DNA of 64,000 bases from JAGOLU01 sp037138475 (lineage in GTDB: Bacteria; Patescibacteriota; Microgenomatia; UBA1406; GWC2-37-13): the NCBI GenBank assembly GCA_037138475.1, contig JBAXII010000006.1, forward strand, positions 3,126 through 67,125, read 5' to 3'. The notes under the pieces are model-generated. The model saw only the letters and a program-made list of their open reading frames with translations, did not search any database and was not told the origin of the DNA. Both the position numbers and the translations under genes were made by a program. Below are positions 52,001 to 60,006 of the stretch, piece after piece. Every line of letters starts with the position of its first letter. Position 1 is the first letter of the stretch.

Positions 52001-52247
52001 CACCAAAGTCACCATGCTGCTGCTCCTTCATATCTTTTGCTGCTTGGTATACCTCACATCCGATGATGGGCTTTATCCCTGCATCTTTGCAGGCGATAAA
52101 AAACTTAAAAGCTCCATACATCGATCCATAGTCAGTGATGGCGAGTGACGTCATCCCCAGCTCTTTGGCACGGTGGATCGCCTTTTTGATACGCGCCATC
52201 CCCCGCATAAGGGAGAATTCGGTGTGGAGGTGGAGGTGGGTAAACAT
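49020..52247 (-). CDS. dnaE: DNA polymerase III alpha subunit
   Basis: A 1075-residue replicative polymerase. The N-terminal PHP domain starts THLHLHTEFSLMRGM; its second metal motif reads ITDYGSMYG with Tyr where active PHP domains have His (TDHGxMxG), so PHP activity may be reduced. The catalytic Asp motif is PPDFDVDFAD in the palm, with GPGRGSGAGSLIAY before it and the FNKSHAASYALIAYWTAYVKANYP block after it. An OB fold closes the protein. No intein is seen. Length is near that of typical DnaE. Confidence 0.97.
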   Translation of the reverse strand: MFTHLHLHTEFSLMRGMARIKKAIHRAKELGMTSLAITDYGSMYGAFKFFIACKDAGIKPIIGCEVYQAAKDMKEQQHGDFGDAHSLVILAKTVVGYKNLIKIVSHGFLDGMHYQPRVDFNLLEKYKEDLVVMSGAPLTGLLGKLLRDDQITEAREVLRHYVKLFGSDFYIQLERHPDMPQLEEINQKLIKLAREFGVPLVASANVHYMEKDDANAHEVLLCIGSQRVIYEKDRPLSMVETPDYFFKTPEEMSALFADLPEAIENTMVIAEKCKVEIPHGKLILPIYPVPDGSTPEAYLRTLINERRVRAKDYDQQVVTQRLEYEEGIINAKGYAPYFLFVQDVVNWAKDQGIAVGPGRGSGAGSLIAYCLRITDINPLDYNLPFERFLNPERPTPPDFDVDFADTRREEVVKYISLRYGEEKVAQIITFGTMEARMVVRDVGRALGHSYATGDRISKMIPPSKQGFPVNLEIALEQAPALKLAYDGEEEVKSIIDVSKKLESLPRHASVHAAGLIVADRPIMDHIPVQREPKGDKIITQYDMYSLDLNAVSDNKAVGLVKADILGLRNLSIIESAMKFIEETKGEKIDIHEVKLDNQKAYDLMSRGETVGVFQLESGGMRRLAKELHPSKLTDITAMVALYRPGPMDLIPTFIEGKRDPSSVKYPHPDLKVVLAETYGILVYQEQVIDIAVVMAHFSKSRADLLRMAVGKKKKSLMEKGKVEFIEGCVTHGYKRRLAEDVFGFIEKFASYGFNKSHAASYALIAYWTAYVKANYPVAFMASLLTAEINGASGPIRDEKVGAALEECKRMQIAVLPPDINKSIEGFTIEGEAIRFGLAAIRNVGSAAIESIATARAARPFSSFVDFIQRVDLRRVNKKTLESLIKVGAFAAFANRATLIVEFPALVEQAQKSKESTSVGQFDMFGMDTAPPVDSLREMPEYPEHEIAEFERELIGFLISSSPLTQYAKIIADKVTLKMKDVSVTDIKKKHIVVGIVTALKVVRTKKDNAEMVILTLNDGTGTLEMVCFPKTYAKIKSVFAPHIVLMVKGAIDKREDGFNMMIDNAIDLKKAMSER

Positions 52248-52577
52248 TGAGGGATTAATGCAAGTGGATATTAGAAATAATGAAATTGAGAAATAGCGAA
52301 ATAGTAAAACTCTGTATCAACCATACATGCTCCGGACATAGTCCTACGGGCGGTGTCTGATCCCGCCCTTAGCTCTGCATATGTCATCTTGAGCGAAGCG
52401 TAAGCGGAGTCGACCGCGCCCCCTGCCCGCAATGCTACGCATAAGCGTTGCAGGCGCGGTGCCTCGCTCTTGCGAGCACAAGGTGGGCAGGAAGATCCCT
52501 GATATATGAGATTCTTCTCCCGCCATCGTCGGGATCAGAATGACCAGACATTGGATCCTCGCCTCCGCGAGAATGAC
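52248..52577. repeat. Repeat-filled gap between dnaE and gatB
   Basis: Contains an AAATTGAGAAATAGCG-type A-rich repeat (52278-52305), a type A unit (from 52383) interrupted by the GC-rich palindrome CCTGCCCGCAATGC..GCGTTGCAGGCGCGG (52430-52469), a type B unit (52508-52545) and a GGATCCTCGCC..GAGAATGAC unit (52553-52575). No gene is visible. Confidence 0.75.
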
Positions 52578-53951
52578 TCATAATGACTGAATAATTGCTT
52601 CTTTCACAACTCCCGCATCGGCTTGGCCCTTCATCTCCTTCATGACCTGTCCTACCAGGAACATGACCGCATTGGTCTTGCCGGACTTGTAGTCCTCCAC
52701 TGACTTTGGATTGGACGATATCACCTTCGCGACTACTTGATTGAGCAGCTCGACATTTGTCTCCTTTGGCTTACTCAGTTCTGCTGCTTTTGTCACGAAC
52801 TCTTCGGGAGTGAGTGTAATGGGGATTTTTTTATTTATGATCAGATTTGCGATGGCTTGAGGGTCAAGAGGCACCTGACGATCTTTGACTACGTGGAGAA
52901 CCTTTTCATAGTACTGCGAGCTCTCGGACTCACGTGTGAGCAGGAGCGCATCTGCCTCCTTTACTTTGAGATCTGTGACATAGCGATGGAGCTTTTGGAG
53001 TGGGAGCTCAGGAAGTGTACTTTTCAGTTCGCTCAGATACTCATCCGTGAAGACCATCGGAGGGATATCAGGCTCGGGGAAGTAACGGTAGTCCGCAGCA
53101 CCTTCTTTGACTCGTTGACTGTACGTTTTGCTGTGCACATCATCCCAGCCGCGGGTCTCCTGGATAGGGGTCTCTCCTCGCTCAAGCATCTCGATGTGAC
53201 GCTTGATCTCAAAGTCCACTGCCTTTTTCACATAGTTGAATGAGTTGATATTCTTCACCTCGACTTTGTAGCTCGGGAAATCTTTGGGATCGATTCTGCC
53301 GACTGTCGACTGCTGACTATCGACTTTCTTGACCGATATATTTGGCTCCATGCGCATGCTCCCCTTGTCCATATCGGCGTCTGATACGTTTAGAGTACGG
53401 ATGATGGCGTGCAGCTCCTGGAGATAGGCTTTTACATCCTCGCTAGAATGAAAATCAGCCTCACTCACGATCTCAACCAGAGGGACACTGGATCTGTTAA
53501 AGTCGACGACGGTATCATCTCCGATGTGCATGAGTTTGCCAGTATCCTCCTCTAGATGGACACGGTGGATACGAAACGACTTATTCACATAGCTATTGGT
53601 CTTCTCCTCTTTGACGAGCACATGCAACTCGCCATTTACTCCAATAGGCTCATCATATTGACTGATCTGATAGCCCTTTGGCAAATCTGGGTAAAAGTAG
53701 TGCTTTCGGTCGAAATGAGAGTGATGATTGATCGTGCATCCGAGCGCCTGGGCGAGCTGAATGGTGTACTCCACAGCGCGCTTATTGGGCACAGGCAGTG
53801 CTCCAGGCAGGCCGAGACACACGGGGCAGGTATTCTCGTTTTGCTGGTACTTTTGCCATGCAGCATCGCAGTCACAGAACATCTTTGACTTCGTCGAGAG
53901 CTCCACATGAACCTCCAGTCCGATGATGGGTAGATATGATGTGTCACTCAT
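52578..53951 (-). CDS. gatB: Aspartyl/glutamyl-tRNA amidotransferase subunit B
   Basis: About 457 residues. GLEVHVELSTKSKMFC and the zinc-site Cys pair NTCPVCLGLPGALPVPN identify GatB; the C-terminal YqeY-like tail ends VMKEMKGQADAGVVKEAI. It transfers ammonia to misacylated Glu-tRNA(Gln)/Asp-tRNA(Asn). A short insert VDSQQSTVGRIDPKDFPS (about residues 205-222) has DNA of the GACTGTCGACTGCTGAC repeat type. Start 53951 overlaps the GNAT stop by 8 nt; gatA and gatC lie nearby but apart. Confidence 0.96.
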   Translation of the reverse strand: MSDTSYLPIIGLEVHVELSTKSKMFCDCDAAWQKYQQNENTCPVCLGLPGALPVPNKRAVEYTIQLAQALGCTINHHSHFDRKHYFYPDLPKGYQISQYDEPIGVNGELHVLVKEEKTNSYVNKSFRIHRVHLEEDTGKLMHIGDDTVVDFNRSSVPLVEIVSEADFHSSEDVKAYLQELHAIIRTLNVSDADMDKGSMRMEPNISVKKVDSQQSTVGRIDPKDFPSYKVEVKNINSFNYVKKAVDFEIKRHIEMLERGETPIQETRGWDDVHSKTYSQRVKEGAADYRYFPEPDIPPMVFTDEYLSELKSTLPELPLQKLHRYVTDLKVKEADALLLTRESESSQYYEKVLHVVKDRQVPLDPQAIANLIINKKIPITLTPEEFVTKAAELSKPKETNVELLNQVVAKVISSNPKSVEDYKSGKTNAVMFLVGQVMKEMKGQADAGVVKEAIIQSL

Positions 53952-54456
53952 AGTTGTGCATGATAAATGTTGGTAAGTATATCGTTTTTGCATCATCAAA
54001 GTACTCGTTCTCTTCTCCTACGATATGGAAGCCAAATCGCTCATAAAATCTGATACCCTTCGTATTTGATTTGGTCACATGGCAGGTTAGTCGAGAGCCA
54101 GGAGCGTCCTCCAGTATCTTATTCATCAAGCGTGACCCCACACCTTCACCTCGATGTGACCTACTAATATAAATACCAAATGTATGAATGGTATCCTTTT
54201 TGTACTGAGCTATCCACCCAATCACGGAGCCATGCAACTCAGCGACGACTGTTGAGAGTGGGTCCTTTTTTATAGTATCCTCCGTCATTCGCACCCTTTC
54301 TTCACTTGGCGGGATTGTATAGCCTCTGAAGCGACGAAGAAACTCGATAGTGACACCTGTTTCAGGGGAGATATTACTATCATACCACCCTTCACTTTGG
54401 ATACGCCTGATGTCTGTTGCATCCTCAACCCTCGCATATCGAATGGATATATTCAT
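53944..54456 (-). CDS. GNAT-family N-acetyltransferase
   Basis: A 170-residue acetyltransferase with the acetyl-CoA loop RSHRGEGVGSRLMNKIL (about 101-117) and the closing NTKGIRFYERFGFHIVGEE. It acetylates an amine on a small molecule or protein. It overlaps the DUF1653 gene by ATGA and gatB by 8 nt, so the three are one coupled unit. Confidence 0.9.
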   Translation of the reverse strand: MNISIRYARVEDATDIRRIQSEGWYDSNISPETGVTIEFLRRFRGYTIPPSEERVRMTEDTIKKDPLSTVVAELHGSVIGWIAQYKKDTIHTFGIYISRSHRGEGVGSRLMNKILEDAPGSRLTCHVTKSNTKGIRFYERFGFHIVGEENEYFDDAKTIYLPTFIMHNYE

Positions 54457-54677
54457 TTTTTACTGATAAAAGTAAACCTGTCGACCATTTTCCCTTCAAA
54501 TGAGACTTTCTCGTTCCACATCGAGGCTGGGCGTACCCAAACCTTCGAGGTTAGATTCTCATATATGCACTCATATACGACTATGTCCTCTAGTGTCTCT
54601 GAGTGCTTTGCCACACTACAAACACGATATAAACCACCTTTATAGTGCCTATATATGCCTTTTGTTACTTTTTTCAT
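54453..54677 (-). CDS. DUF1653 protein
   Basis: A 74-residue protein starting MKKVTKGIYRHYKGGLYRV, with AKHSETLED, VVYECIY and VRPASMWNEKVSFEGK, the pattern of DUF1653. These are small beta-rich proteins of unknown role. The frame is open to an earlier ATG (54701), but the family pattern begins at 54677. It overlaps the GNAT start by 4 nt. Confidence 0.8.
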   Translation of the reverse strand: MKKVTKGIYRHYKGGLYRVCSVAKHSETLEDIVVYECIYENLTSKVWVRPASMWNEKVSFEGKMVDRFTFISKK

Positions 54678-54857
54678 ACGCTCTATGTCCCTTTGTGACA
54701 ATCTAGACAGTACTTTACACTGACCTAGCAGACTGCTGCCTACTCTGCTAAATATTAATCATACATTACTGTGACAGTGCAAATACTATATATCGTTCTA
54801 TTAGATACAACGTCTATCACCTATTTGAAATTTATCATGTATCGTTTATCACTCCAT

Positions 54858-56228
54858 CTATTCCCATTTCTCTACTCCTCGTCTAGGTATCCCAAAGAGG
54901 TCGGTGTTTTGCTCGTATTGATAGGCTAAATCGAGTATCATCCCCTCGGCAAACTGAGGTCCGATGATCTGGAGACCGATGGGCATATCCATGTTATCCA
55001 ATCCAATAGGGAGCGATATAGCAGGGAGTCCCGCCATCGATGAAGGTTCAGAAAGACGATCCATTAGCTCACCAAAGAACGAGTACTTCGCCGATTCACC
55101 AAGGGGGATGGCGGTGATAGGGGTTGAGGGACCCATGATCAGATCAACTTCCTTGAACGCATCAGCAAAGTTTTGAATGATGAGCGTACGCACTTTCTGT
55201 GCCTTTTTATAGTACGCATCATAGTACCCGTGTGCCAGCGTGTAAGTTCCGAGCATGATACGGCGCTTGGCCTCCTGACCAAGGAGCTCTCTTCCGCCCC
55301 CATATCGTATGCCATCGTATCGCCCCAGATTTGAGGATACTTCAGCACGCTGGATGATAGTGTAGTCAGATATTGAATACGTGGGATTCAAAAGGTGGAT
55401 ATATTTGACAGTATGACCCAGCGACTCTATGATCTTGAAAGATTCGAGAAGATTTCGCTTGATATCCTGAGGCACACCGTCGAGGTATTCATGGGGAATG
55501 CCGATGGTATATTTTTTGCCTTGTTTCATAGCTGACATATAGTCATCTACCGGACTGTCACTAGAAGTCGCATCATAGGGATCATGTCCTGCAATGAGTT
55601 GGAGGAGATAGGCTGAATCAGCTACGGTTCGGGTCATAGGACCTGGGCAATCAAGCGAGGAACCCATCGCTACGACTCCGTATCTACTCACCCTGCCATA
55701 CGTAGGTTTCAGACCAACAATCCCACACCAACTTGCGGGGAGCCTGATAGATCCCGCAGTCTCACTCCCGATGGCTGCGACAGAGAGACCTGCAGCTACC
55801 ACTACCGCGGAACCTCCGGATGACCCCCCCGGTACCTTTGTGATATCCCATGGATTTTTGCTGGGACCATAATCTGAGGTTTCGGTACTCGATCCGTGAG
55901 CCCATGCATCCATATTTGTTTTTCCAAGGGGAGCGATGCCAGACTGCAGCAAGCGTGAGGTGACAGTGGATTCGTACTCAGGGACAAACTGATCAAGCAC
56001 CTTGGATGATGCGGTAGTTCGCATGCCCTTGGTGCAATGATTATCCTTTACGGCGAGCTGAAGACTCTCTGACGAGGATGCGTCAGCGAGAGTGACGTAG
56101 GCATTCAACTCCTTGTTGTACTTCTGAGAACGGGACAGGTACAGGTCGTTTACCTCCTTTATGGAGGTTTTTCCTGCTGATATGAGCCCGAGTAGTTCAG
56201 TGAATGAGTAGTGCAGGAGTGAGCTCAT
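54858..56228 (-). CDS. gatA: Aspartyl/glutamyl-tRNA amidotransferase subunit A
   Basis: A 456-residue amidase. Catalytic Lys in AVKDNHCTKG, the Ser-rich GGSSGGSAVVVAAG and the nucleophile loop GSETAGSIRLPASWCGIVGLKPTYG are present; the usual SDTGGS reads SETAGS here. It releases ammonia from glutamine for GatB. It begins 1 nt after the gatC stop. Confidence 0.96.
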   Translation of the reverse strand: MSSLLHYSFTELLGLISAGKTSIKEVNDLYLSRSQKYNKELNAYVTLADASSSESLQLAVKDNHCTKGMRTTASSKVLDQFVPEYESTVTSRLLQSGIAPLGKTNMDAWAHGSSTETSDYGPSKNPWDITKVPGGSSGGSAVVVAAGLSVAAIGSETAGSIRLPASWCGIVGLKPTYGRVSRYGVVAMGSSLDCPGPMTRTVADSAYLLQLIAGHDPYDATSSDSPVDDYMSAMKQGKKYTIGIPHEYLDGVPQDIKRNLLESFKIIESLGHTVKYIHLLNPTYSISDYTIIQRAEVSSNLGRYDGIRYGGGRELLGQEAKRRIMLGTYTLAHGYYDAYYKKAQKVRTLIIQNFADAFKEVDLIMGPSTPITAIPLGESAKYSFFGELMDRLSEPSSMAGLPAISLPIGLDNMDMPIGLQIIGPQFAEGMILDLAYQYEQNTDLFGIPRRGVEKWE

Positions 56229-56229
56229 A

Positions 56230-56478
56230 TTACATAATGCGAGTAACTTTGAATATCTTTGGACTGAGCCTACGCTCACTCGACATCAGGTCCCCTCTGT
56301 ATCGATTGGTAGTGCCCGTAACCGATGAGGTAGGGAGCACATTGTCGGTGTTTAGATCATTTAGATTTTTGATATAGTCAACCGTTTCATTGGCCTGCGT
56401 TTCAAAAAGCTCCTCTTCAGCTGTGGTCAGGGTCAGCTTACTCAGTTTGGCTAAATGGGAGATGTGTATGTCAGACAT
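56230..56478 (-). CDS. gatC: Aspartyl/glutamyl-tRNA amidotransferase subunit C
   Basis: An 82-residue protein with the GatC pattern (HISHLAKLSKLTLTTAEEELFETQANETVDYI) and an RYRGDLM block. It clamps GatA to GatB. The ATG at 56478 is preferred over the upstream TTG. Confidence 0.92.
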   Translation of the reverse strand: MSDIHISHLAKLSKLTLTTAEEELFETQANETVDYIKNLNDLNTDNVLPTSSVTGTTNRYRGDLMSSERRLSPKIFKVTRIM

Positions 56479-56553
56479 GTTCAAATAGATTTGAGAAATT
56501 GAAAATGAGAAATAAATGTCAGATAAATCTAAAGCAAGTATTTTGTATAACTA

Positions 56554-57318
56554 TTAGGGTATGAGTAAATTCTTTCGGATCATCTCCGCGAGGTGGACCG
56601 CATACATGCTTTCATAGGTGAGTGGTCCATGAGATATGTCAGAAAACGATATCACAGACAATGCACTGGGTAACGCCGATGATTTATACATGCATTGTAT
56701 GATGACTTTGAAAATTTCACAATATGTATCTGCTCCGTGTATGGCGGCTGCTTTGGTATCCCATATCTTGTCCTCTGGAGCGGGGATAAATGAGTGTATG
56801 ACACTGGCGGCGAGGATGGAGGTGACCTTTAGGCGTTCAAGAAGGACTGCAAGCACCATGATGACTGAGTGAGTGTAAAACCGACGGTGACTGGCTATCT
56901 GAGCCATGTAGCAGAGTGCGGACTCAGCGTGTACTCCCGATAGTTTTTCGATGAATCGGTCCGTTATCAGGAGATGCACTGTCGAATGAGAGCGAAAGAT
57001 AGTCAGATTTACTGACACATCTTCGACGATATGGACCTGAAGAGTACGTAGACTCGGGATCCATACGACCAGTTTGTTATAGATCACCTGCTCTCGATCG
57101 CGATCCATACGAGTTGAGCGGATTCCGTGTAGTACGATGCTCAGCGGTGAAAAGCAGCAAAAATACAGATGGATTACTGCGATAGTCATCACAAGTACCC
57201 AGGTAAGGAGGACGTAGCCAGTCAGCGGGGCGAGAAGCATCGCAAATGCACCGTATACCCCTATCAGTATGAGGTCAAAAAAGGTAAGGCTCAGAAGGTC
57301 ACTCCAAGTGATTTTCAT
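56554..57318 (-). CDS. Membrane protein resembling M48 peptidases, active site lost
   Basis: A 254-residue protein with two N-terminal spans (about 12-32 and 36-58) and a cytoplasmic domain. The layout (NKLVVWIPSLRTLQVHIVED..., HLLITDRFIEKLSGVHAESALCYMAQIASHRRFY) resembles HtpX-type M48 peptidases, but HExxH is absent: the aligned stretch reads HAESALCYM. It is therefore probably not a protease. It overlaps the upstream 84-residue gene by 4 nt. The family link is moderate. Confidence 0.45.
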   Translation of the reverse strand: MKITWSDLLSLTFFDLILIGVYGAFAMLLAPLTGYVLLTWVLVMTIAVIHLYFCCFSPLSIVLHGIRSTRMDRDREQVIYNKLVVWIPSLRTLQVHIVEDVSVNLTIFRSHSTVHLLITDRFIEKLSGVHAESALCYMAQIASHRRFYTHSVIMVLAVLLERLKVTSILAASVIHSFIPAPEDKIWDTKAAAIHGADTYCEIFKVIIQCMYKSSALPSALSVISFSDISHGPLTYESMYAVHLAEMIRKNLLIP

Positions 57319-57569
57319 ATGTTCATAAGACCTGTAAACCGTATTAGTTGTCCTATCCGTGATCTGAGTAACTCCTCATAGTGTGCGAGATGATGATCGT
57401 GCACCTGACGAATGATCGATTTTTCAGCATCACTGGTCGTCGATTTTGCAAACATCTCATCGTATCGTGCAAGTGTTGCTACTACTTGTCTCAACTGTCT
57501 AAATACCACTATCACCTGTATCGTAAACAAGTACAAAATGAGAATCAGTGCGTATATGAAACTCATCAT
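57315..57569 (-). CDS. Small membrane protein with coiled coil, partner of the M48-like gene
   Basis: An 84-residue protein: one N-terminal span (about 4-24), then a charged helical region (RQLRQVVATLARYDEMF..., HHLAHYEELLRSRIGQLI). No family recognised; it looks LemA-like only in general design. TAACAT ends 6 nt before the ATG. It is translationally coupled to the next gene (4-nt overlap). Confidence 0.6.
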   Translation of the reverse strand: MMSFIYALILILYLFTIQVIVVFRQLRQVVATLARYDEMFAKSTTSDAEKSIIRQVHDHHLAHYEELLRSRIGQLIRFTGLMNI

Positions 57570-57575
57570 ATCTGG

Positions 57576-57581
57576 ATGTTA
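57576..57581 (-). promoter_or_regulatory. -10 box, leaderless promoter
   Basis: TAACAT on the minus strand, 6 nt before the ATG at 57569. Confidence 0.45.
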
Positions 57582-57675
57582 CACTCTAGGGTACTTTGAT
57601 ATAGAATATGCCATTTGTCTATCTCATAATACTTGTTACTATACTCGATATACGTTGTTATAACTTTATATTCAT

Positions 57676-58509
57676 ATGACTACACAGAATGACGGTGATA
57701 GCGCCTATGTCTCAGAGCTCAAGTCTTTACTCAAAGACAAGTTCTTTATGATGCTTTTGGGCATCTCGGTCGCTATCGTAATCTTATCAACATTTTACTC
57801 CTTTATCAGACCAAAAGGGACAGAATCAGACGCTGCAACCACTGAGGTGGCATCAAATGTATTTGTAACCCCCACTGGATCTGTAGCAGGAGCTATGGAT
57901 GTAGTACTATCCCCGACCATTAAGGCTCAAAACGACTCAGAAATGGTTGGATTGAACACGCTGCTAAACGCAGACGAGGCCACAGTCACTCCTGTTCCTA
58001 CCAAAGTCAGCATGCTTGATCGCATCAAGTCGTACTTTGGATCATCACCAAAGGCCACTGGAGAGGCAGAGGTTATCCCTGTTCAATCAGAGGAGACCAC
58101 TACTCCTGTGCCTACTCAGCCAACCGCTCAACCAAAAGAGCATATGGTGCAAGAGGGCGAATCTCTCTGGTCAATCGCTGAAAAGGTGTACGGATCAGGA
58201 AATGCGTACGTCGAGCTTGCAAAGGCGAACGACCTCGTAAATCCAGATCTCATCGCTGTCGGTCAAAAGATCATGCTGCCAGCCATGTCAGCTCCCTCAA
58301 CATCAAAGGGCGACATACTCGACAGTGGGATCACCACCGTGAACCCAAACTCAATCCCTGCCACATACACCACTGTTGAAGGTGATAGTCTCTGGACCAT
58401 CGCAGAACGTGTGTACAAGAATGGCTATGAGTGGACCAAGATCGCGTCACTCAACAACCTGTCCGAACCTGACTATATCAACCCCTCACAAGTACTGAAA
58501 CTCAAGTAA
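57676..58509 (+). CDS. Membrane-anchored protein with two LysM domains
   Basis: A 277-residue protein: cytoplasmic start, one membrane span (about 24-43), a linker with Thr/Pro stretches, and two LysM domains (about 155-202 with VQEGESLWSIAEKVYG, and about 230-277 with VEGDSLWTIAERVYKNG). LysM binds N-acetylglucosamine polymers such as peptidoglycan. No catalytic domain is present. A TATAAC box lies 11 nt before the ATG, and a strong terminator follows. Confidence 0.9.
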   Translation: MTTQNDGDSAYVSELKSLLKDKFFMMLLGISVAIVILSTFYSFIRPKGTESDAATTEVASNVFVTPTGSVAGAMDVVLSPTIKAQNDSEMVGLNTLLNADEATVTPVPTKVSMLDRIKSYFGSSPKATGEAEVIPVQSEETTTPVPTQPTAQPKEHMVQEGESLWSIAEKVYGSGNAYVELAKANDLVNPDLIAVGQKIMLPAMSAPSTSKGDILDSGITTVNPNSIPATYTTVEGDSLWTIAERVYKNGYEWTKIASLNNLSEPDYINPSQVLKLK

Positions 58510-58533
58510 GAAATATTCAAGTAAAAAAACTCA

Positions 58534-58565
58534 AACCCAAGCGCCGGAACCGCTTGGGTTTTTTC
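58534..58565 (+). terminator. Rho-independent terminator after the LysM gene
   Basis: Perfect 10-bp stem AACCCAAGCG/CGCTTGGGTT with a 7-nt loop, followed by a T run. Confidence 0.9.
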
Positions 58566-58600
58566 TTTGGTTTGTTATACTTCGAAAGGTATTATGAAAT

Positions 58601-58673
58601 GCGGTAGTAGTTCAGTTGGTAGAACGTCTCTTTCCCAAAGAGAAGGTCGCCAGTTCAAGTCTGGTCTACCGCT
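58601..58673 (+). tRNA. tRNA-Gly(CCC)
   Basis: Acceptor GCGGTAG/CTACCGC, anticodon loop TTCCCAA (anticodon CCC), T arm GCCAG..TTCAAGT..CTGGT. CCA is not encoded. A TATACT box lies about 20 nt upstream. Confidence 0.95.
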
Positions 58674-58785
58674 CTAAGGAGTGATGCAACACGGGCAGGC
58701 AAAGAGAAGACAGAGGGTACAATTCTCGCCGCCTGTGGCGGGATGGTCACCTTCGACCGCTCTGATTAATCATTCTTCCCTCAAT

Positions 58786-59472
58786 ATGAATACATCTACC
58801 TCTCAACGCCCACTCCTCATCTCACATCGAGGGGATACCACAAAACACAAGGAGAATACCCTTGAGGGATTTTTATCTGCATTTGAAAGAGGCGCTGACG
58901 GAGTAGAGATGGATGTGCAGCTCGTAGGCGATGATGTAGTGATCGTGCACAACTACATTCACGAGGATCGAGTGAAATATCCAAAGCTCATAGACGTTCT
59001 GGATCAAATCCATGCCAAGGGGAGACTAGAAATCGAAGTGAAATCATTTGATACCAACATACTGCCCCCTTTAAAGCAGGTCTTGGATAGATATCAGTCT
59101 GCTGATATAGAGTTGACCACTAGCGAGATGCCTCTTGCGCCACATATAAAACAGTTTTTCAAGCATCTGAAGTTTGGACTCATAGTTCGTGAGAGCATTG
59201 CTGAAGCTTGGATGCCGCATGGATTAGTAGCTCATAAAATATCTCAATATGGAAAGCTGACGGGTACGGATGTGCTCCATATACCTTTCAAAATTCTGCA
59301 AGATTTTGGAGATAAATCATTGGTAGATTCGCTGCATTCCAATGGTTTTCGAGTTCACACTCATTTGCCAAACATAGACTCACAAGTGACCAACTACCAA
59401 ACCATTGTCACATGGGGTGCCGACCAATGCTCGTTTGATGGAGAAAAGCTATATGTCATCATAAGGAAATAG
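58786..59472 (+). CDS. Glycerophosphodiester phosphodiesterase-family protein
   Basis: A 228-residue TIM-barrel enzyme. SHRGDTTKHKENTLEGFLSAFERGADGVEMDVQ carries the HRG..ENT and ExD metal residues, and LEIEVKS is the second motif. After the VIVH strand the usual Asp is Asn (VHNY instead of HD), a possible change at the second catalytic site. It would hydrolyse glycerophosphodiesters. The frame is open to 58681, but those codons run through repeat-like sequence; ATG 58786 is the natural start. Confidence 0.85.
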   Translation: MNTSTSQRPLLISHRGDTTKHKENTLEGFLSAFERGADGVEMDVQLVGDDVVIVHNYIHEDRVKYPKLIDVLDQIHAKGRLEIEVKSFDTNILPPLKQVLDRYQSADIELTTSEMPLAPHIKQFFKHLKFGLIVRESIAEAWMPHGLVAHKISQYGKLTGTDVLHIPFKILQDFGDKSLVDSLHSNGFRVHTHLPNIDSQVTNYQTIVTWGADQCSFDGEKLYVIIRK

Positions 59473-59515
59473 CATTGATTGATTGGTTTATAGTTCATGT
59501 GCATAGTAACGATCT

Positions 59516-59848
59516 ATGAAAATCATCGTCGCATCAACCAATCCTGTCAAGATCGAGGTTGCAAAACAGGCGTTCCTCCATGTGTTCCCCCATAAAGATC
59601 CAACGATCATAGGAGTGTCATCAGATTCAGGAGTGCCAGATCAACCTTTTGACGACCAGGTGCTGCAAGGCGCACAAAACAGACTGAAAAACATCATCGA
59701 AGCCCATCCCCGTGCGGACTATTGGATTTCACAGGAGGGCGGCCTCATCTCTAATGTCACTGATAAATGCATTGATCGGACTGCATACTACCTAGACTCT
59801 GCAATCATTGCACTGTGTCAGGTAGTCCACAAAGATTGGTATGTATAG
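59516..59848 (+). CDS. Truncated inosine/xanthosine triphosphatase (YjjX-like)
   Basis: A 110-residue protein: MKIIVASTNPVKIEVAKQAF, DSGVPDQPFDDQVLQGAQNRL and ADYWISQEGGL match the NTPase_I-T (YjjX) family, which removes deaminated purine nucleotides. Family members have about 170-180 residues; here the last third is lost, and the tail after residue 85 does not resemble the family. tRNA-Thr begins 38 nt later. It is probably a decayed or shortened gene. Confidence 0.65.
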   Translation: MKIIVASTNPVKIEVAKQAFLHVFPHKDPTIIGVSSDSGVPDQPFDDQVLQGAQNRLKNIIEAHPRADYWISQEGGLISNVTDKCIDRTAYYLDSAIIALCQVVHKDWYV

Positions 59849-59850
59849 CG

Positions 59851-59878
59851 CTTGCTTTCCAGTGCTTCTTGATACAAT
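59851..59878 (+). promoter_or_regulatory. Promoter of tRNA-Thr(CGT), start at tRNA +1
   Basis: TTGCTT (59851-59856), 16-nt spacer, TACAAT (59873-59878) with extended TG (TTGATACAAT). The tRNA begins 8 nt further on at G59887, so the transcript would need no 5' trimming. Confidence 0.55.
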
Positions 59879-59886
59879 ACCTCCAG

Positions 59887-59957
59887 CCCCTTTAGTTCAG
59901 TGGTAGAACGGCGGTATCGTAAACCGTAAACGGCAGTTCGATTCTGCCCAGGGGCTC
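59887..59957 (+). tRNA. tRNA-Thr(CGT)
   Basis: Acceptor GCCCCTT/CAGGGGC with one mismatch at the last pair, anticodon loop ATCGTAA (anticodon CGT), T arm GGCAG..TTCGATT..CTGCC. CCA is encoded (59958-59960). Confidence 0.93.
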
Positions 59958-59961
59958 CAGA

Positions 59962-60003
59962 GTAATTATTAATTAAAAATTAATAATTGAAAATGATGAA
60001 AAA
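59962..60003. repeat. AT-rich repeat after tRNA-Thr
   Basis: TAATTATTAATTAAAAATTAA followed by AATTGAAAATG, the same family as in the atpG-atpD gap and inside uvrC. Confidence 0.6.
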
Positions 60004-60006
60004 GAG

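Noticed and set aside
54702..54857. Small RNA or gene between gatA and the DUF1653 gene
   Set aside because: The AT-rich stretch shows no open frame, stable hairpin or repeat unit I could support.
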